From the NCBI RefSeq assembly GCF_900115465.1, contig NZ_FOWN01000005.1, positions 69,615 through 133,614 on the forward strand: a stretch of DNA of 64,000 nucleotides, given 5' to 3'. The notes beneath the pieces were generated by a model. That model was not told the origin of the DNA, ran no database searches, and worked only from the letters and a program-made list of their open reading frames with translations. This document shows positions 42,758 to 51,623 of this stretch, piece after piece (positions within the stretch are counted from its first letter, which is position 1; each line of letters opens with the position of its first letter). The translations under genes were made by a program, and so were the position numbers. This DNA comes from Halolactibacillus alkaliphilus. Lineage in GTDB: Bacteria > Bacillota > Bacilli > Bacillales > Amphibacillaceae.

Positions 42758-43957
42758 GTGACAAATGAAAAAAAAGACAACTCAGAATTAACTAATAAAA
42801 ATGAAATTAATGATGAATCAGTTTCAACTAATACATTTGAAAAGACGAAACAACAAATGCGCGCTAATTTCTTAGTGCGAGCAAAAGAGGCAAGTATTAC
42901 CCGAAAAATTGTCGTCGTTTCACTGCTTGTTTTATTGTTGTTGTTTGGAATTGGCGGGAAGTTAGTTTATGATTATATTACAGATGGATTGAGCCCTGTA
43001 AATGAAGCAAGTGATGAGCAAGTGGTTGTAGATATTCCATTAGGATCTTCATCATCAACCATTGCAGATATTTTAGAAAACAATGGCATTATTAATAATG
43101 CGCTCATCTATCGAATTTATATTAAAGTAAATAACGTGGCTGATTTTCAAGCTGGAGAATATACACTCTCACCAAGTATGACGCTTGCAGAGGTTTCTGA
43201 TGCTTTACAATCTGGTCGTGTATATGAAGAGGCACTTTTTTATGTAACCATTCCTGAAGGGCGGACAATCGAAGAAATTGCGGGACTTTTAGCAAATAAC
43301 GCGAATATTGATGAAGACGCTTTTCTAGAATTAATGCGTGATGAAGATTACATCAAATCACTTATTGAACGTTATCCTAGTATTTTATCAGAAGTCATCT
43401 TAGATGATGACATTCGATATCCGCTAGAAGGTTATTTATTCGCGGCAACATATCCCGTATATGAAGAAAATCCAAAAGTAGAGTCATTAGTTGAACAAAT
43501 GCTTGATAGAACAGAAGACGTTTTGTTGGAGTATTATGGTGAGATTGATGAATTAGAGCAATTTAGTGTCCATGAGATTTTCACTTTTAGCTCAATCGTG
43601 GAACGTGAAGCGCGTAACGAAGAGGAGCGTAAGTTAATTGCTGGCGTCTTCTATAATCGACTTGAAGAAGGTATGCGCCTTGAGACAGATCCTACAGTGC
43701 TTTATGCGCTCGGAGAACATAAAGATCGTGTGCTCTTTTCAGATTTAGAAATTGACTCACCATACAATACGTATAGAGTCTTTGGTTTACCTATTGGTCC
43801 TATCTCTAACTTTGGTGTTAGCTCACTTGATGCTGTGTTGAACCCAACAGAAACAAATTATTTGTTCTTTGTTGCGGCAGAAGGTAATATTTATTATTCT
43901 GAAACATTCGAAGAACATCGTCGAAAAGCAAATGAATATTTAAATCGTGATATTTAA
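42758..43957 (+). CDS. mltG: Endolytic murein transglycosylase MltG
   Basis: Membrane-anchored lytic transglycosylase (YceG fold, YrrL) that ends glycan strands near the synthases. A cytosolic N-tail (1-48), rich in Asn and Lys, precedes one membrane helix (about 49-70). A LysM-like subdomain (about 85-165) comes next, and the catalytic domain has the essential Glu in FSSIVEREARNEEER (near residue 285) and DPTVLYALGEHKDRV / SPYNTYRVFGLPIGPISNFG. 399 residues. GTG 42758 follows GAGGAGGG; the overlapping ATG at 42756 is out of frame. Confidence 0.94.
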   Translation: MTNEKKDNSELTNKNEINDESVSTNTFEKTKQQMRANFLVRAKEASITRKIVVVSLLVLLLLFGIGGKLVYDYITDGLSPVNEASDEQVVVDIPLGSSSSTIADILENNGIINNALIYRIYIKVNNVADFQAGEYTLSPSMTLAEVSDALQSGRVYEEALFYVTIPEGRTIEEIAGLLANNANIDEDAFLELMRDEDYIKSLIERYPSILSEVILDDDIRYPLEGYLFAATYPVYEENPKVESLVEQMLDRTEDVLLEYYGEIDELEQFSVHEIFTFSSIVEREARNEEERKLIAGVFYNRLEEGMRLETDPTVLYALGEHKDRVLFSDLEIDSPYNTYRVFGLPIGPISNFGVSSLDAVLNPTETNYLFFVAAEGNIYYSETFEEHRRKANEYLNRDI

Positions 43958-43962
43958 AATCT

Positions 43963-43990
43963 AATCAGGGAAGTTGACTTCCCTGATTTT
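43963..43990 (+). terminator. Rho-independent terminator after mltG
   Basis: Perfect 12-base stem AATCAGGGAAGT / ACTTCCCTGATT with a two-base core loop, then TTT. Confidence 0.8.
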
Positions 43991-44022
43991 CTATGTACAA
44001 GTAAAAAATAGGGGGGAACTAA

Positions 44023-44691
44023 GTGAAAGATCATGTATTTGGCTATGTAGCCTCATTGATTAAACCGTCTGATTTTCCTTTTGATCTCATTGAGCAAAAA
44101 GCAAAATTGCAAAATGTTCCCATTATGGAACGTGATGGGATTGCTTTTTTAAAACAATTGATTCGATTAAAAGCACCTAAGCGCATTTTAGAGATAGGGG
44201 CTGCCATTGGCTATTCATCTTTACAAATGGCAAGTGTGAATGAAACTATACACATTGTGACCGTCGAGCGTGATCGCGCGCGTTACGATGAAGCTGTTGA
44301 GCATATAAAGGCTTATGATAAACATCACCAAATTGAACTATTACTTGGCGATGCGTTTGATATAGCTGAAGAACTTAACAGTAAGGGTCCATATGACATG
44401 ATATTTATTGATGCGGCTAAAGGTCAGTATCAACGCTTTTTTGAAACGTTTACTCAACATATTCAATCAGATGCGGTTATTATTACGGATAATGTCCTAT
44501 TTAAAGGTTATGTATCTGATGCGCAAGAAGCAAGTAAGAGATTAGCAAAACTCTCTCAAAAAATAGATAAATACAATCAATGGTTAAGCAGTTTGCCAGG
44601 TTATGAGACCATCATTGTCCCAATAGGTGATGGTGTGGCTATTACAACGCAATCTGATCAACCGAATGAAGAAAAGGAGTTTTCTAAATGA
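44023..44691 (+). CDS. O-methyltransferase (YrrM / TrmR family)
   Basis: SAM-dependent class I methyltransferase of 222 residues. The SAM site is [16 protein letters not shown] (near residue 58); the metal-binding acidic residues lie in [12 protein letters not shown] (near 128) and ITDNVLFKG. In B. subtilis YrrM (TrmR) methylates 5-hydroxyuridine at tRNA position 34 to form 5-methoxyuridine; the same role is likely. The hydroxylation genes yrrN-yrrO that follow it in B. subtilis are missing here: its stop overlaps the udk start (ATGA). Start GTG 44023 after GGGGGG. Confidence 0.88.
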   Translation: MKDHVFGYVASLIKPSDFPFDLIEQKAKLQNVPIMERDGIAFLKQLIRLKAPKRILEIGAAIGYSSLQMASVNETIHIVTVERDRARYDEAVEHIKAYDKHHQIELLLGDAFDIAEELNSKGPYDMIFIDAAKGQYQRFFETFTQHIQSDAVIITDNVLFKGYVSDAQEASKRLAKLSQKIDKYNQWLSSLPGYETIIVPIGDGVAITTQSDQPNEEKEFSK

Positions 44692-45329
44692 CAAGTGAAA
44701 GAAGTAAACCAATTGTAATTGGTGTATCAGGCGGTTCAGGTTCAGGCAAGACGTCAGTAACCCGATCAATTTGTGATCGTTTTGAAGACAAATCGGTTTT
44801 AGTGATTGAACAAGATTTCTATTATAAAGACCAATCGCATTTACCATTTGAAGAGAGATTAAAAACAAATTATGATCATCCATTCGCATTTGATAATGAT
44901 CTATTAGTTGAGCATATGCAACAGTTATTAGATCATCAAGAAATAAAAAAGCCAATCTATGACTTTAAACGTCATACACGATCAGACGATACGATGTTAG
45001 TTGAACCAAAAGAAGTGATCATCTTAGAAGGGATTCTTGTCCTTGAGGACGAGCGCTTAAGAGATTTGATGGACATTAAAGTTTTTGTTGATACGGATGC
45101 GGATTTACGGATTATACGCAGATTATTACGTGATATTAATGAACGTGGACGGACGATTGATTCAGTCATTGAACAATACTTAACGGTCGTAAGACCCATG
45201 CATTTGCAGTTTACAGAACCAACCAAGCGCTACGCGGACCTTATTATCCCAGAAGGTGGAGAGAATCATGTGGCTATTGATATTATGGCCACTAAAATCG
45301 AAATGATTTTAACCAAACAACATAAATAA
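44688..45329 (+). CDS. udk: Uridine kinase
   Basis: Phosphorylates uridine and cytidine in pyrimidine salvage. P-loop [17 protein letters not shown] at the N-terminus, the substrate-site region [25 protein letters not shown] (about residue 45-68) and the lid [21 protein letters not shown] are intact. 213 residues. ATG overlaps the yrrM stop by four bases, hence coupled. Confidence 0.95.
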   Translation: MTSERSKPIVIGVSGGSGSGKTSVTRSICDRFEDKSVLVIEQDFYYKDQSHLPFEERLKTNYDHPFAFDNDLLVEHMQQLLDHQEIKKPIYDFKRHTRSDDTMLVEPKEVIILEGILVLEDERLRDLMDIKVFVDTDADLRIIRRLLRDINERGRTIDSVIEQYLTVVRPMHLQFTEPTKRYADLIIPEGGENHVAIDIMATKIEMILTKQHK

Positions 45330-45494
45330 TGCAAAACGCTTTCAGAAGTTATGAAGGAAATGTAAAAAGCTATTGAAATATTGTTGAGAATCCGTTACTA
45401 TGATTTTTAATAGTCTTTTAATCATCATTGAATAAAAGATGGCATACTATAAAAGAGACACATAACGTGAATTGTATTAAAAGGAGAGTTAGTC

Positions 45495-45971
45495 ATGGCT
45501 TTAGAAAAAAGTTATTATATGACCGAAGAAGGTAAAGAAAAGTTAGAGCGTGAATTAGAACATTTAAAAACAGTTAGACGTCCAGAAGTTGTCGAGCGTA
45601 TCAAAGTTGCACGTGATTTTGGAGACTTGTCAGAGAACTCAGAATACGATGCTGCAAAAGATGATCAAGCCTTCGTTGAGTCGCGTATTACTCAAGTTGA
45701 AACAATGATTCGTAACGCTGTTATTATCGAGAATGATGATAGTGATCAATCAACTGTGCAAATGGGGCGTACAGTGACATTTGTTGAATTGCCAGATGGT
45801 GATGAAGAAGAATATACTATTGTTGGTAGTGCTGAAGCTGATCCGTTTGAAGGTAAAATTTCAAACGATTCACCTATAGCTAAAAGCCTTATCGGCTGTG
45901 AGATTGGTCAGGAAGTGAGTGTCCCGACACCTGGTGGCGATATGCTTGTGCGTATTACAGGTGTAAAATAA
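45495..45971 (+). CDS. greA: Transcription elongation factor GreA
   Basis: Rescues backtracked RNA polymerase by stimulating transcript cleavage. The N-terminal coiled coil (residues 1-75) carries the acidic tip [18 protein letters not shown] with the needed Asp and Glu; the C-terminal domain has the usual PLGKALIG-like end, here [17 protein letters not shown]. 158 residues. AAAGGAGAG precedes ATG. The 165-base gap after udk suggests its own promoter; a half-decent cre-like word (GCAAAACGCTTTCA, 45331-45344) lies in it. Confidence 0.96.
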   Translation: MALEKSYYMTEEGKEKLERELEHLKTVRRPEVVERIKVARDFGDLSENSEYDAAKDDQAFVESRITQVETMIRNAVIIENDDSDQSTVQMGRTVTFVELPDGDEEEYTIVGSAEADPFEGKISNDSPIAKSLIGCEIGQEVSVPTPGGDMLVRITGVK

Positions 45972-46129
45972 TTGTGAATACAGTGGCTTTCTTTCGTCTA
46001 AGAGACCGGTCATCAAAGGCTGCTCTCCCTCGCCTAAGAAAAGTCACTTTTTCTTTTGATTTATAGCGCGTGATCGAGAACTATTGTATACTAAAGGTTG
46101 TAGTATGAAGTATAGGGAGGCGACTCATT

Positions 46130-46867
46130 GTGCAAGATGAAGACTTAGTATTCAGCAGAACAAGACGTCTAAAGAAAAAACGTAAAAACAATCGTTGGAT
46201 CATTGTTTTGGTAGGCATTCTTCTGATTTTTATACTATCAATTATAAGTGCGCCGATCATCGCAAATTTGATGTACAGTGACCGTGGGGCAAATGAAGAG
46301 GGAATGGACGACCCAACAGCTTTGGATCAAGAGAATGATGAATCAGAACGATCAGATATCATTCCTACTGACGATGAAGACGACGAAGAGGATGGACCAA
46401 CGGATAGACCAAATACAGAGGCTGATGGGGATTTGTCACCTAAAACGCCGGATGATTATGAATTAACCTTTGTTGAGTCTGCGGAAGAAAATGTCGTTTC
46501 AAGCTATACGGCAGATTGGCAACCTATTCTTACGGTGCAAGAAGAGCCACACGCGATTAGCTTTGAAAAAGATTCAACGGACTGGAAAGAAATGTTACAA
46601 GCAGCGACACTCGCTACAGGGATTGATGCGGAAAATATGCAATATTTATGGGTCAGTGGTAACGGACCTGGAAAAGTGATTACGACATATACTGACCGTT
46701 TATCTAGTGAAAACTTCCGCGTACATATCGAGTGGAGAGAAAATCAGGGCTATACGCCGACACAAGTAGATATGTTACATAGTCATGACCAGATGAATCG
46801 TTTTTCATCTAATAGCAATAGTGACAACGACCAAGAAAATATAACAGAAGTTGATGAGACCAACTAG
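46130..46867 (+). CDS. yrrS: YrrS-family membrane protein (DUF1510)
   Basis: 245 residues: a basic cytosolic N-tail (RTRRLKKKRKNNR), one membrane helix (about 24-44), a very acidic low-complexity extracytoplasmic linker (about 60-110), and a C-terminal DUF1510 domain (about 120-210, ending in the VEWRENQGYTP-like IEWRENQGYTPTQVDML). Function unknown. In B. subtilis it follows greA and pairs with the penicillin-binding protein gene pbpI, which is absent here. Start GTG 46130 after GGGAGG. Confidence 0.85.
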   Translation: MQDEDLVFSRTRRLKKKRKNNRWIIVLVGILLIFILSIISAPIIANLMYSDRGANEEGMDDPTALDQENDESERSDIIPTDDEDDEEDGPTDRPNTEADGDLSPKTPDDYELTFVESAEENVVSSYTADWQPILTVQEEPHAISFEKDSTDWKEMLQAATLATGIDAENMQYLWVSGNGPGKVITTYTDRLSSENFRVHIEWRENQGYTPTQVDMLHSHDQMNRFSSNSNSDNDQENITEVDETN

Positions 46868-46896
46868 AAACGTATATGGAGATAGGGGATAGAGAT

Positions 46897-47589
46897 GTGA
46901 CAATTGGCATTATAGGTGCAATGGATGAAGAAGTAAGACTGCTAAAACAGCAGATGGTTGTAAAGGATGAGGTGACTGTCGCCAATTGCCAATTTACTGT
47001 TGGTACATTAAAAGAAAAGTCCATCGTTTTATTGCAGTCAGGCATAGGAAAAGTAAATGCGGCGCTTGCAACGACGATCTTACTGGAAAGGTTTAATGTA
47101 GAAGCGGTGATAAATACAGGTTCTGCTGGTGGACTTGATGAAAGTTTGTCTGTAGGTGATATTGTCATTGGCAGAGATGTTGTGCATCATGATGTTGATG
47201 TGCGTGCTTTTAATTATCAATATGGTCAAGTGCCAGGCATGCCTGCTATGTATCATGCAGATACCCGATTAATTCATGCGATTGAAGAAGCGATCAGTGA
47301 ACACGATCAAGTAAAATCAAAGCAAGGCTTAATTGCAACAGGAGATAGTTTTATGCAATCAAAAAGCCAGGTGGGCGTTGTGTTAGAACATTTACCTGAG
47401 GCAATGGCCGTCGAAATGGAAGCTGCGGCAATTGCTCAAGTATGTTATCAGTACCAAGTACCTTTTGTAATTATTCGGTCATTATCTGATATTGCTGGAA
47501 AAGAATCAAATGTGTCTTTTGAAGCGTATTTAGATCAAGCAGCAAAACATGCGGCTGAAATGATTATGACTGTATTAACAAAATTATAA
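46897..47589 (+). CDS. mtnN: 5'-methylthioadenosine/S-adenosylhomocysteine nucleosidase
   Basis: Hydrolyses MTA and SAH, recycling methionine and purine. N-terminal IGIIGAMDEEVRLL with the catalytic Glu, the NTGSAGGLDESL phosphate-loop analogue (near residue 70), VEMEAAAIAQV (near 165) and RSLSDIAG with the catalytic Asp are all intact. GTG 46897 after GGGGATAGAG is preferred over ATG 46876, which has no ribosome site. 230 residues. Convergent with sigK. Confidence 0.93.
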   Translation: MTIGIIGAMDEEVRLLKQQMVVKDEVTVANCQFTVGTLKEKSIVLLQSGIGKVNAALATTILLERFNVEAVINTGSAGGLDESLSVGDIVIGRDVVHHDVDVRAFNYQYGQVPGMPAMYHADTRLIHAIEEAISEHDQVKSKQGLIATGDSFMQSKSQVGVVLEHLPEAMAVEMEAAAIAQVCYQYQVPFVIIRSLSDIAGKESNVSFEAYLDQAAKHAAEMIMTVLTKL

Positions 47590-47631
47590 ACTTTAAGATG
47601 CCGTGTGAGAGCAGGTGCTTTTGCATGGCAT

Positions 47632-48336
47632 TTAATTTGATGATATATCTTGTTGATAGGCTTGGTATAGTTTGTATAATGCACGTTTTTCAATACGTGA
47701 GACATAGCTACGAGAGATATTAAGTTGTTGTGCTATTTGTTTTTGTGTTTTCTCTTCACAGTTAAATAAGCCAAAGCGCATAACGAGCACATTTTTTTCA
47801 CGTGCGTCTAATAGGGGGAAGTACTTCTTTATTTTGACGAGGTCCTGATGTGTTTGGAGTTGTTCATCTAGGTCAATATTAGGGGAAGTTAACACGTCCA
47901 ATAAGGAGATAGCGTGGCCATCTTTATCATGTCCGATTGGTTCTTCTAAAGATGTTTCTTTAGTCGTTTTCTTTTGTTGCCTGAAGTACATGAGAATCTC
48001 GTTTTCAATACAACGAGCGGCATAAGTAGCTAATTTGGTCCCTTTGTCCGGGTGGTACGTATCAATTGCTTTAATTAAGCCGATAATGCCTATGGATATT
48101 AAATCATCTTGATGTGTTGACTTTTTTTCGTATTTCTTGACTAAATGGCAGACTAGCCGTAGGTTATGTTCAATGAGTTTATGCCGGGCATCTTGATCTC
48201 CAGCTATAGCTGCGGAGATAAAGGCATGCTCTTCTTCTTTTTTTAACGGATGAGGAAAGGTTTGGTGTTTAACATATGTCACAAACAAAAAGCTGTTATT
48301 CATCAGGAAGTGAAGAAGAAAAAACCAAGTTGACAA
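47632..48336 (-). CDS. sigK: RNA polymerase sigma-K factor (pro-sigma-K), uninterrupted
   Basis: Late mother-cell sigma factor for coat and maturation genes. The hydrophobic pro-sequence (STWFFLLHFLMNNSFLFVTYV) precedes the KHQTFPHPL junction. Region 2 (LIEHNLRLVCHLVKKYE, DLISIGIIGLIKAIDTY, TYAARCIENEILMYFR) and region 4 (EKTQKQIAQQLNISRSYVSRIEKRAL) are complete. TTG 48336 after GGTGGTGA gives 20 residues before YVK, like B. subtilis; ATG 48351 is an alternative. There is no skin-type insertion, so no excision is needed. The pro-peptide implies processing by SpoIVFB. Confidence 0.93.
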   Translation of the reverse strand: MSTWFFLLHFLMNNSFLFVTYVKHQTFPHPLKKEEEHAFISAAIAGDQDARHKLIEHNLRLVCHLVKKYEKKSTHQDDLISIGIIGLIKAIDTYHPDKGTKLATYAARCIENEILMYFRQQKKTTKETSLEEPIGHDKDGHAISLLDVLTSPNIDLDEQLQTHQDLVKIKKYFPLLDAREKNVLVMRFGLFNCEEKTQKQIAQQLNISRSYVSRIEKRALYKLYQAYQQDISSN

Positions 48337-48368
48337 TACAATCACCACCATTTTCGTTATAATATAAC

Positions 48369-48527
48369 TTATGATGAATGAACTGAATTATGCTGATGTT
48401 TTTTTGGTTTGTTAAGCTGTCTTTTCTCCATCTCTAAAAAAATTAATAAAATGAAGTGTTTATCTAACGAAAGTTGTTTCGCTTTTTCTAATGTTTCAAT
48501 GAGTTGGTGATTGGATAGATGGTGCAT
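48369..48527 (-). CDS. sda: Sporulation histidine kinase inhibitor Sda
   Basis: 52-residue protein, start ATG 48527 with AAAGGA upstream. The sequence HLSNHQLIETLEKAKQLSLD followed by KHFILLIFLEMEKRQL matches the Sda helical hairpin (B. subtilis: LSDELLIESYFKATEMNLN...FIELIENEIKRRSL), which binds KinA/KinB and blocks Spo0A phosphorylation when replication initiation or DNA is disturbed. The tail (PKKHQHNSVHSS) is longer than usual. It lies between sigK and yqeG, next to a DnaA-box cluster, as in B. subtilis. Confidence 0.85.
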   Translation of the reverse strand: MHHLSNHQLIETLEKAKQLSLDKHFILLIFLEMEKRQLNKPKKHQHNSVHSS

Positions 48528-48600
48528 TAATTTCGTTCCTTTCTTTTAAGGATAAGTATACTCTATCAAATCCGTTTTATTTTGACAACTTAAGACGAAT

Positions 48601-48792
48601 TGTGTAAAACCTGTAGATAAACTGTGTGTAATTCAGCTTGGACTATTAGAAAACCTTTATATACGTAAACTTACGAAGTTATTGGTATGTAGATAAAGTT
48701 ATCCACAACGAAAATAATGGAGAGATTTGTCGAACGCTTTTTGTCATGTTATGATAAAATAATGTCAGTTTGGCTGAAACATATGTGAATAA
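48601..48792. promoter_or_regulatory. DnaA-box cluster between sda and yqeG
   Basis: Exact boxes: TTATCCACA at 48699-48707 (plus) and TTATTCACA at 48784-48792 (minus). One-mismatch boxes on the minus strand: TTTTACACA 48601-48609, TTATCTACA 48612-48620, TTACACACA 48623-48631 and TTATCTACA 48688-48696. In B. subtilis the sda-yqeG gap is a known DnaA-binding cluster controlling sda. The gap 48528-48847 holds nothing else I can identify. Confidence 0.75.
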
Positions 48793-48847
48793 ACTTGTTC
48801 ACGCATATAATAAAGCTATACAATGAACATATTGAGGTGAGTTAATT

Positions 48848-49372
48848 TTGTTGAAAAAGTTTTTACCTGACCAACACGTTAAAGATATTTTTGAAATCAC
48901 ACCAGAATTATTAAAGGAAAGAAATATTAAGGGAATTATAACTGATTTAGATAATACCTTAGTCGCTTGGAATGAACCTGATGCTACAGAAGCTATTACT
49001 GAGTGGTTTGATCAAATGGCTCAACATGGCATTAAGGTGAGTGTTGTGTCTAATAATGATAAAAAGAGAGTAAAGCATTTTACTACACCACTTAATCGAC
49101 CGTACATTCATCGGGCAAACAAGCCGTTAAAAACAGCTTTTTACAAGTCTCTAAAAGAGATGCAGTTAAAGAAAGAAGAAGTGGTCGTCATTGGTGACCA
49201 GATTATGACAGATATACTTGGCGGTAATCGTAGCGGTTTTCATACCATTCTTGTCGTACCAATCTTGCAAACAGATGATAAAGCAACAAAGTTTAACCGA
49301 AAAATTGAACGTTTTATACTAAATAAACTAGAGAAAAGAGGTTGGATCGAATGGCAAGGGAAGAAAAAATAA
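48848..49372 (+). CDS. yqeG: HAD-superfamily phosphatase YqeG
   Basis: 174 residues, HAD subfamily IIIA. Motif I is ITDLDNTLVAW (near residue 30), motif II VVSNN (near 67), and motif III VVIGDQIMTDILGGNRSG (near 115). Substrate unknown, perhaps a phosphatidylglycerophosphate-type or sugar phosphate. It starts TTG 48848 after GAGGTGAG; a second TTG follows directly. First gene of the yqeG-yqeH-aroE-yhbY-nadD-yqeK-rsfS-yqeM cluster, and overlaps yqeH. Confidence 0.92.
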   Translation: MLKKFLPDQHVKDIFEITPELLKERNIKGIITDLDNTLVAWNEPDATEAITEWFDQMAQHGIKVSVVSNNDKKRVKHFTTPLNRPYIHRANKPLKTAFYKSLKEMQLKKEEVVVIGDQIMTDILGGNRSGFHTILVVPILQTDDKATKFNRKIERFILNKLEKRGWIEWQGKKK

Positions 49373-50460
49373 CATGTCAAGGCTGTGGTGTAGAGATTCA
49401 AACAGAAAATAAAGAAAAAGCAGGATTTGTACCCAAATCAGCACTTGAAAATGAGGAAATTATTTGTCAACGTTGTTTCCGACTTAAACATTATAATGAA
49501 GTGCAAGATGTAGGGTATTCTGATGGTGATTTCTTAAAGATGATCAGTCAGATTGCAAAGACAAAGAGCTTAGTTGTAAAGATTGTAGATGTGTTTGATT
49601 TTAACGGTAGTTTTATTAAGAGTTTACACCGATTAACTGGCAATAACCCCATTATTCTTATTGGTAACAAAATTGACTTATTACCTAAATCAACAAATTT
49701 ACGTCGACTAAAGCAATGGATGAAAAAATCAGCAAAAGATTATGGCTTGACTGTACAAGATGTCTTTTTAGTTTCATCTAAAACAGGTAAAGGTTTTGGA
49801 GAGGCGAAGGAAAACATTGAGTGGTATCGTAAAGGGAAAGACGTATATGTTGTTGGATGTACCAATGTAGGAAAATCAACATTTATTAATTATTTAATCA
49901 GTGAATCAACAGGAACAAAAGATGCGATTACAACATCATACTTTCCTGGTACAACACTTGGTTTTATAGATATTCCTCTCGATCAACATGCGAGTCTTTA
50001 TGACACACCAGGCGTTATTAATCGTCAGCAACTTACGCATTATTTATCTAAGCAAGATATCAAAACAATTACCCCAACAAAAGAAATAAAACCGCGTGTA
50101 TATCAATTGAATGACCAACAAACGTTGTTTGTTGGTGGATTAGTCCGGATTGATTTTATTAAAGGTGAGAAGCAACCGTTTGTGTTATACTTTTCTAATG
50201 CCTTAGATATTCACCGAACGAAACTTGAAAAAGCGGATCAACTCTATGTAGACCATTTAGGTGATTTATTAACTCCGCCAAGTGCCGAATCTAAAGCTGA
50301 ATATCCACCGTTACAAGAGAGAACGTTTAAAATATCTGAAGATAAGACAGACATTGTTCTACCAGGTCTAGGTTGGATTACACTTTCAGGTGCCCCTGCA
50401 ACGCTCGCTGTGTCATCGCCAAGTGATGTCCCTGTTAGCGTTCGACCAGCTATTATATAA
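49351..50460 (+). CDS. yqeH: Circularly permuted ribosome biogenesis GTPase YqeH
   Basis: Needed for 30S assembly. The order of GTPase motifs is permuted: G4 (LIGNKIDLLPK, near residue 105) and G5 (SSKTGKG) come before G1 (VGCTNVGKSTFIN, near 170) and G3 (YDTPG). An N-terminal zinc finger has CQGCGVEIQT ... CQRCFRLKHY. A C-terminal RNA-binding domain follows. ATG 49351 lies within the yqeG 3' end (22-base overlap), implying translational coupling. 369 residues. Confidence 0.95.
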   Translation: MAREEKITCQGCGVEIQTENKEKAGFVPKSALENEEIICQRCFRLKHYNEVQDVGYSDGDFLKMISQIAKTKSLVVKIVDVFDFNGSFIKSLHRLTGNNPIILIGNKIDLLPKSTNLRRLKQWMKKSAKDYGLTVQDVFLVSSKTGKGFGEAKENIEWYRKGKDVYVVGCTNVGKSTFINYLISESTGTKDAITTSYFPGTTLGFIDIPLDQHASLYDTPGVINRQQLTHYLSKQDIKTITPTKEIKPRVYQLNDQQTLFVGGLVRIDFIKGEKQPFVLYFSNALDIHRTKLEKADQLYVDHLGDLLTPPSAESKAEYPPLQERTFKISEDKTDIVLPGLGWITLSGAPATLAVSSPSDVPVSVRPAII

Positions 50461-50472
50461 GTAGGTGAAAAG

Positions 50473-51303
50473 ATGCAGTTTTATTTATTAGGTTACCCAC
50501 TTGGTCACTCAATGTCACCTTTTTTACATCAAGCTTTTTTATCGCAAGCCAAGCTAGAAGGTCACTATGAATTAAAAGAAATATCACCGAAAACATTTAG
50601 TGAAGAAGTAACACGTTTAAAGGAAATGGGCTGTGATGGCTTTAACATTACGATTCCGTATAAAGTAGATATCTTGCCGTTTCTTGATCGTGTTGACTCA
50701 GAAGCAGAAGCAATAGGAGCGGTCAATACGGTAGTTGTAGAGGATGACAAGTGGATTGGATATAATACTGATGGGAGAGGTTATGTCACCTCGCTCAAAT
50801 ACCATTTTCCAGCGTTATTTACAACGAAAAGTCGCTTTCTTGTGTTAGGTGCGGGTGGTGCAAGCCGCGGAATTGTTCATGCGCTTAATAATGAGATATG
50901 TGACGCGATTACTGTTTGTAACCGTACGGTGGAAAAAGCAGATGCATTACTTGAGTCACTATCAGGTTCAAAACAATTGGCGGGTATCAGCTATGAAGAA
51001 GCTGAAAAAACGCTCGATATGTATGACTGTATAATCAATACAACGTCTGTCGGAATGGAACCTCACACCCGAAATCAAGCGATCAGTCTAAAACACTTAT
51101 CAAAGGATACCGTTGTAAGTGATATTGTCTATAAACCATTTCATACAACGCTATTACAAGACGCAAAAAAAAGAGGGGCTCAGATTCATCATGGGCATGA
51201 GATGCTCGTTTATCAAGCGGCATTAGCGTTTAAACTTTGGACAGGTTTTACTGTTGATGTACGACCAGTTATTCAAGCATTTGAAGAAAAATTAATAAAA
51301 TGA
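50473..51303 (+). CDS. aroE: Shikimate dehydrogenase
   Basis: Reduces 3-dehydroshikimate with NADPH in aromatic amino acid synthesis. Substrate site: YPLGHSMSPFLHQAF and the catalytic Lys in FNITIPYKVDIL (near residue 65). NADP fold: VLGAGGASRGIVHAL (near 125) and the CNRTVEKA dinucleotide end. C-terminal VYKPFHTTLLQDAKKRGAQIHHGHEMLVYQ is typical. 276 residues. The conserved location inside the ribosome/NAD cluster is as in B. subtilis (aroD/aroE). Confidence 0.96.
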   Translation: MQFYLLGYPLGHSMSPFLHQAFLSQAKLEGHYELKEISPKTFSEEVTRLKEMGCDGFNITIPYKVDILPFLDRVDSEAEAIGAVNTVVVEDDKWIGYNTDGRGYVTSLKYHFPALFTTKSRFLVLGAGGASRGIVHALNNEICDAITVCNRTVEKADALLESLSGSKQLAGISYEEAEKTLDMYDCIINTTSVGMEPHTRNQAISLKHLSKDTVVSDIVYKPFHTTLLQDAKKRGAQIHHGHEMLVYQAALAFKLWTGFTVDVRPVIQAFEEKLIK

Positions 51304-51318
51304 AACGAGGGAATATGT

Positions 51319-51609
51319 ATGTTAACAGGTAAACAAAAAAGATTTTTACGTGCGGAAGCACACCATTTACGTCCGATTTTTCAAGTGGGAAAAGATGGTG
51401 TAAATGAAAACATGGTGACAACAATTAATGAAGCGTTAGAAAAACGTGAGCTGATCAAAGTCACCGTGTTACAAAACTGTTTAGAAGAAACAGCAGAGGT
51501 TGCTTCAGCCTTAGTTGAGGGGACAGATAGTGAGTTGGTTCAGGTTATTGGCCATACGATTGTTTTATATAAGCCATCAATAGAAAAGCCAACTATTCAG
51601 TTACCTTAA
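51319..51609 (+). CDS. yhbY: RNA-binding protein YhbY (YqeI, CRM domain)
   Basis: 96-residue CRM-domain protein that associates with pre-50S particles. Seen: LTGKQKRFLRAEAHHLRPIFQVGKDGVNENMV, with the GxxG loop region, and the C-terminal VQVIGHTIVLYK. AACGAGGGA precedes the ATG. Fits the ribosome-assembly theme of the operon together with YqeH and RsfS. Confidence 0.94.
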   Translation: MLTGKQKRFLRAEAHHLRPIFQVGKDGVNENMVTTINEALEKRELIKVTVLQNCLEETAEVASALVEGTDSELVQVIGHTIVLYKPSIEKPTIQLP

Positions 51610-51623
51610 GGGAGTTTGTCTTT

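Noticed and set aside
45331..45344. cre site before greA
   Set aside because: Two mismatches at the outer positions and 150 bases from the gene; not listed as a feature.
48338..48368. sda and sigK as one transcript with sigK
   Set aside because: They share a strand and are close, but sda is a vegetative checkpoint gene and sigK a late mother-cell gene; a separate sporulation promoter is expected, and I could not decide from sequence.
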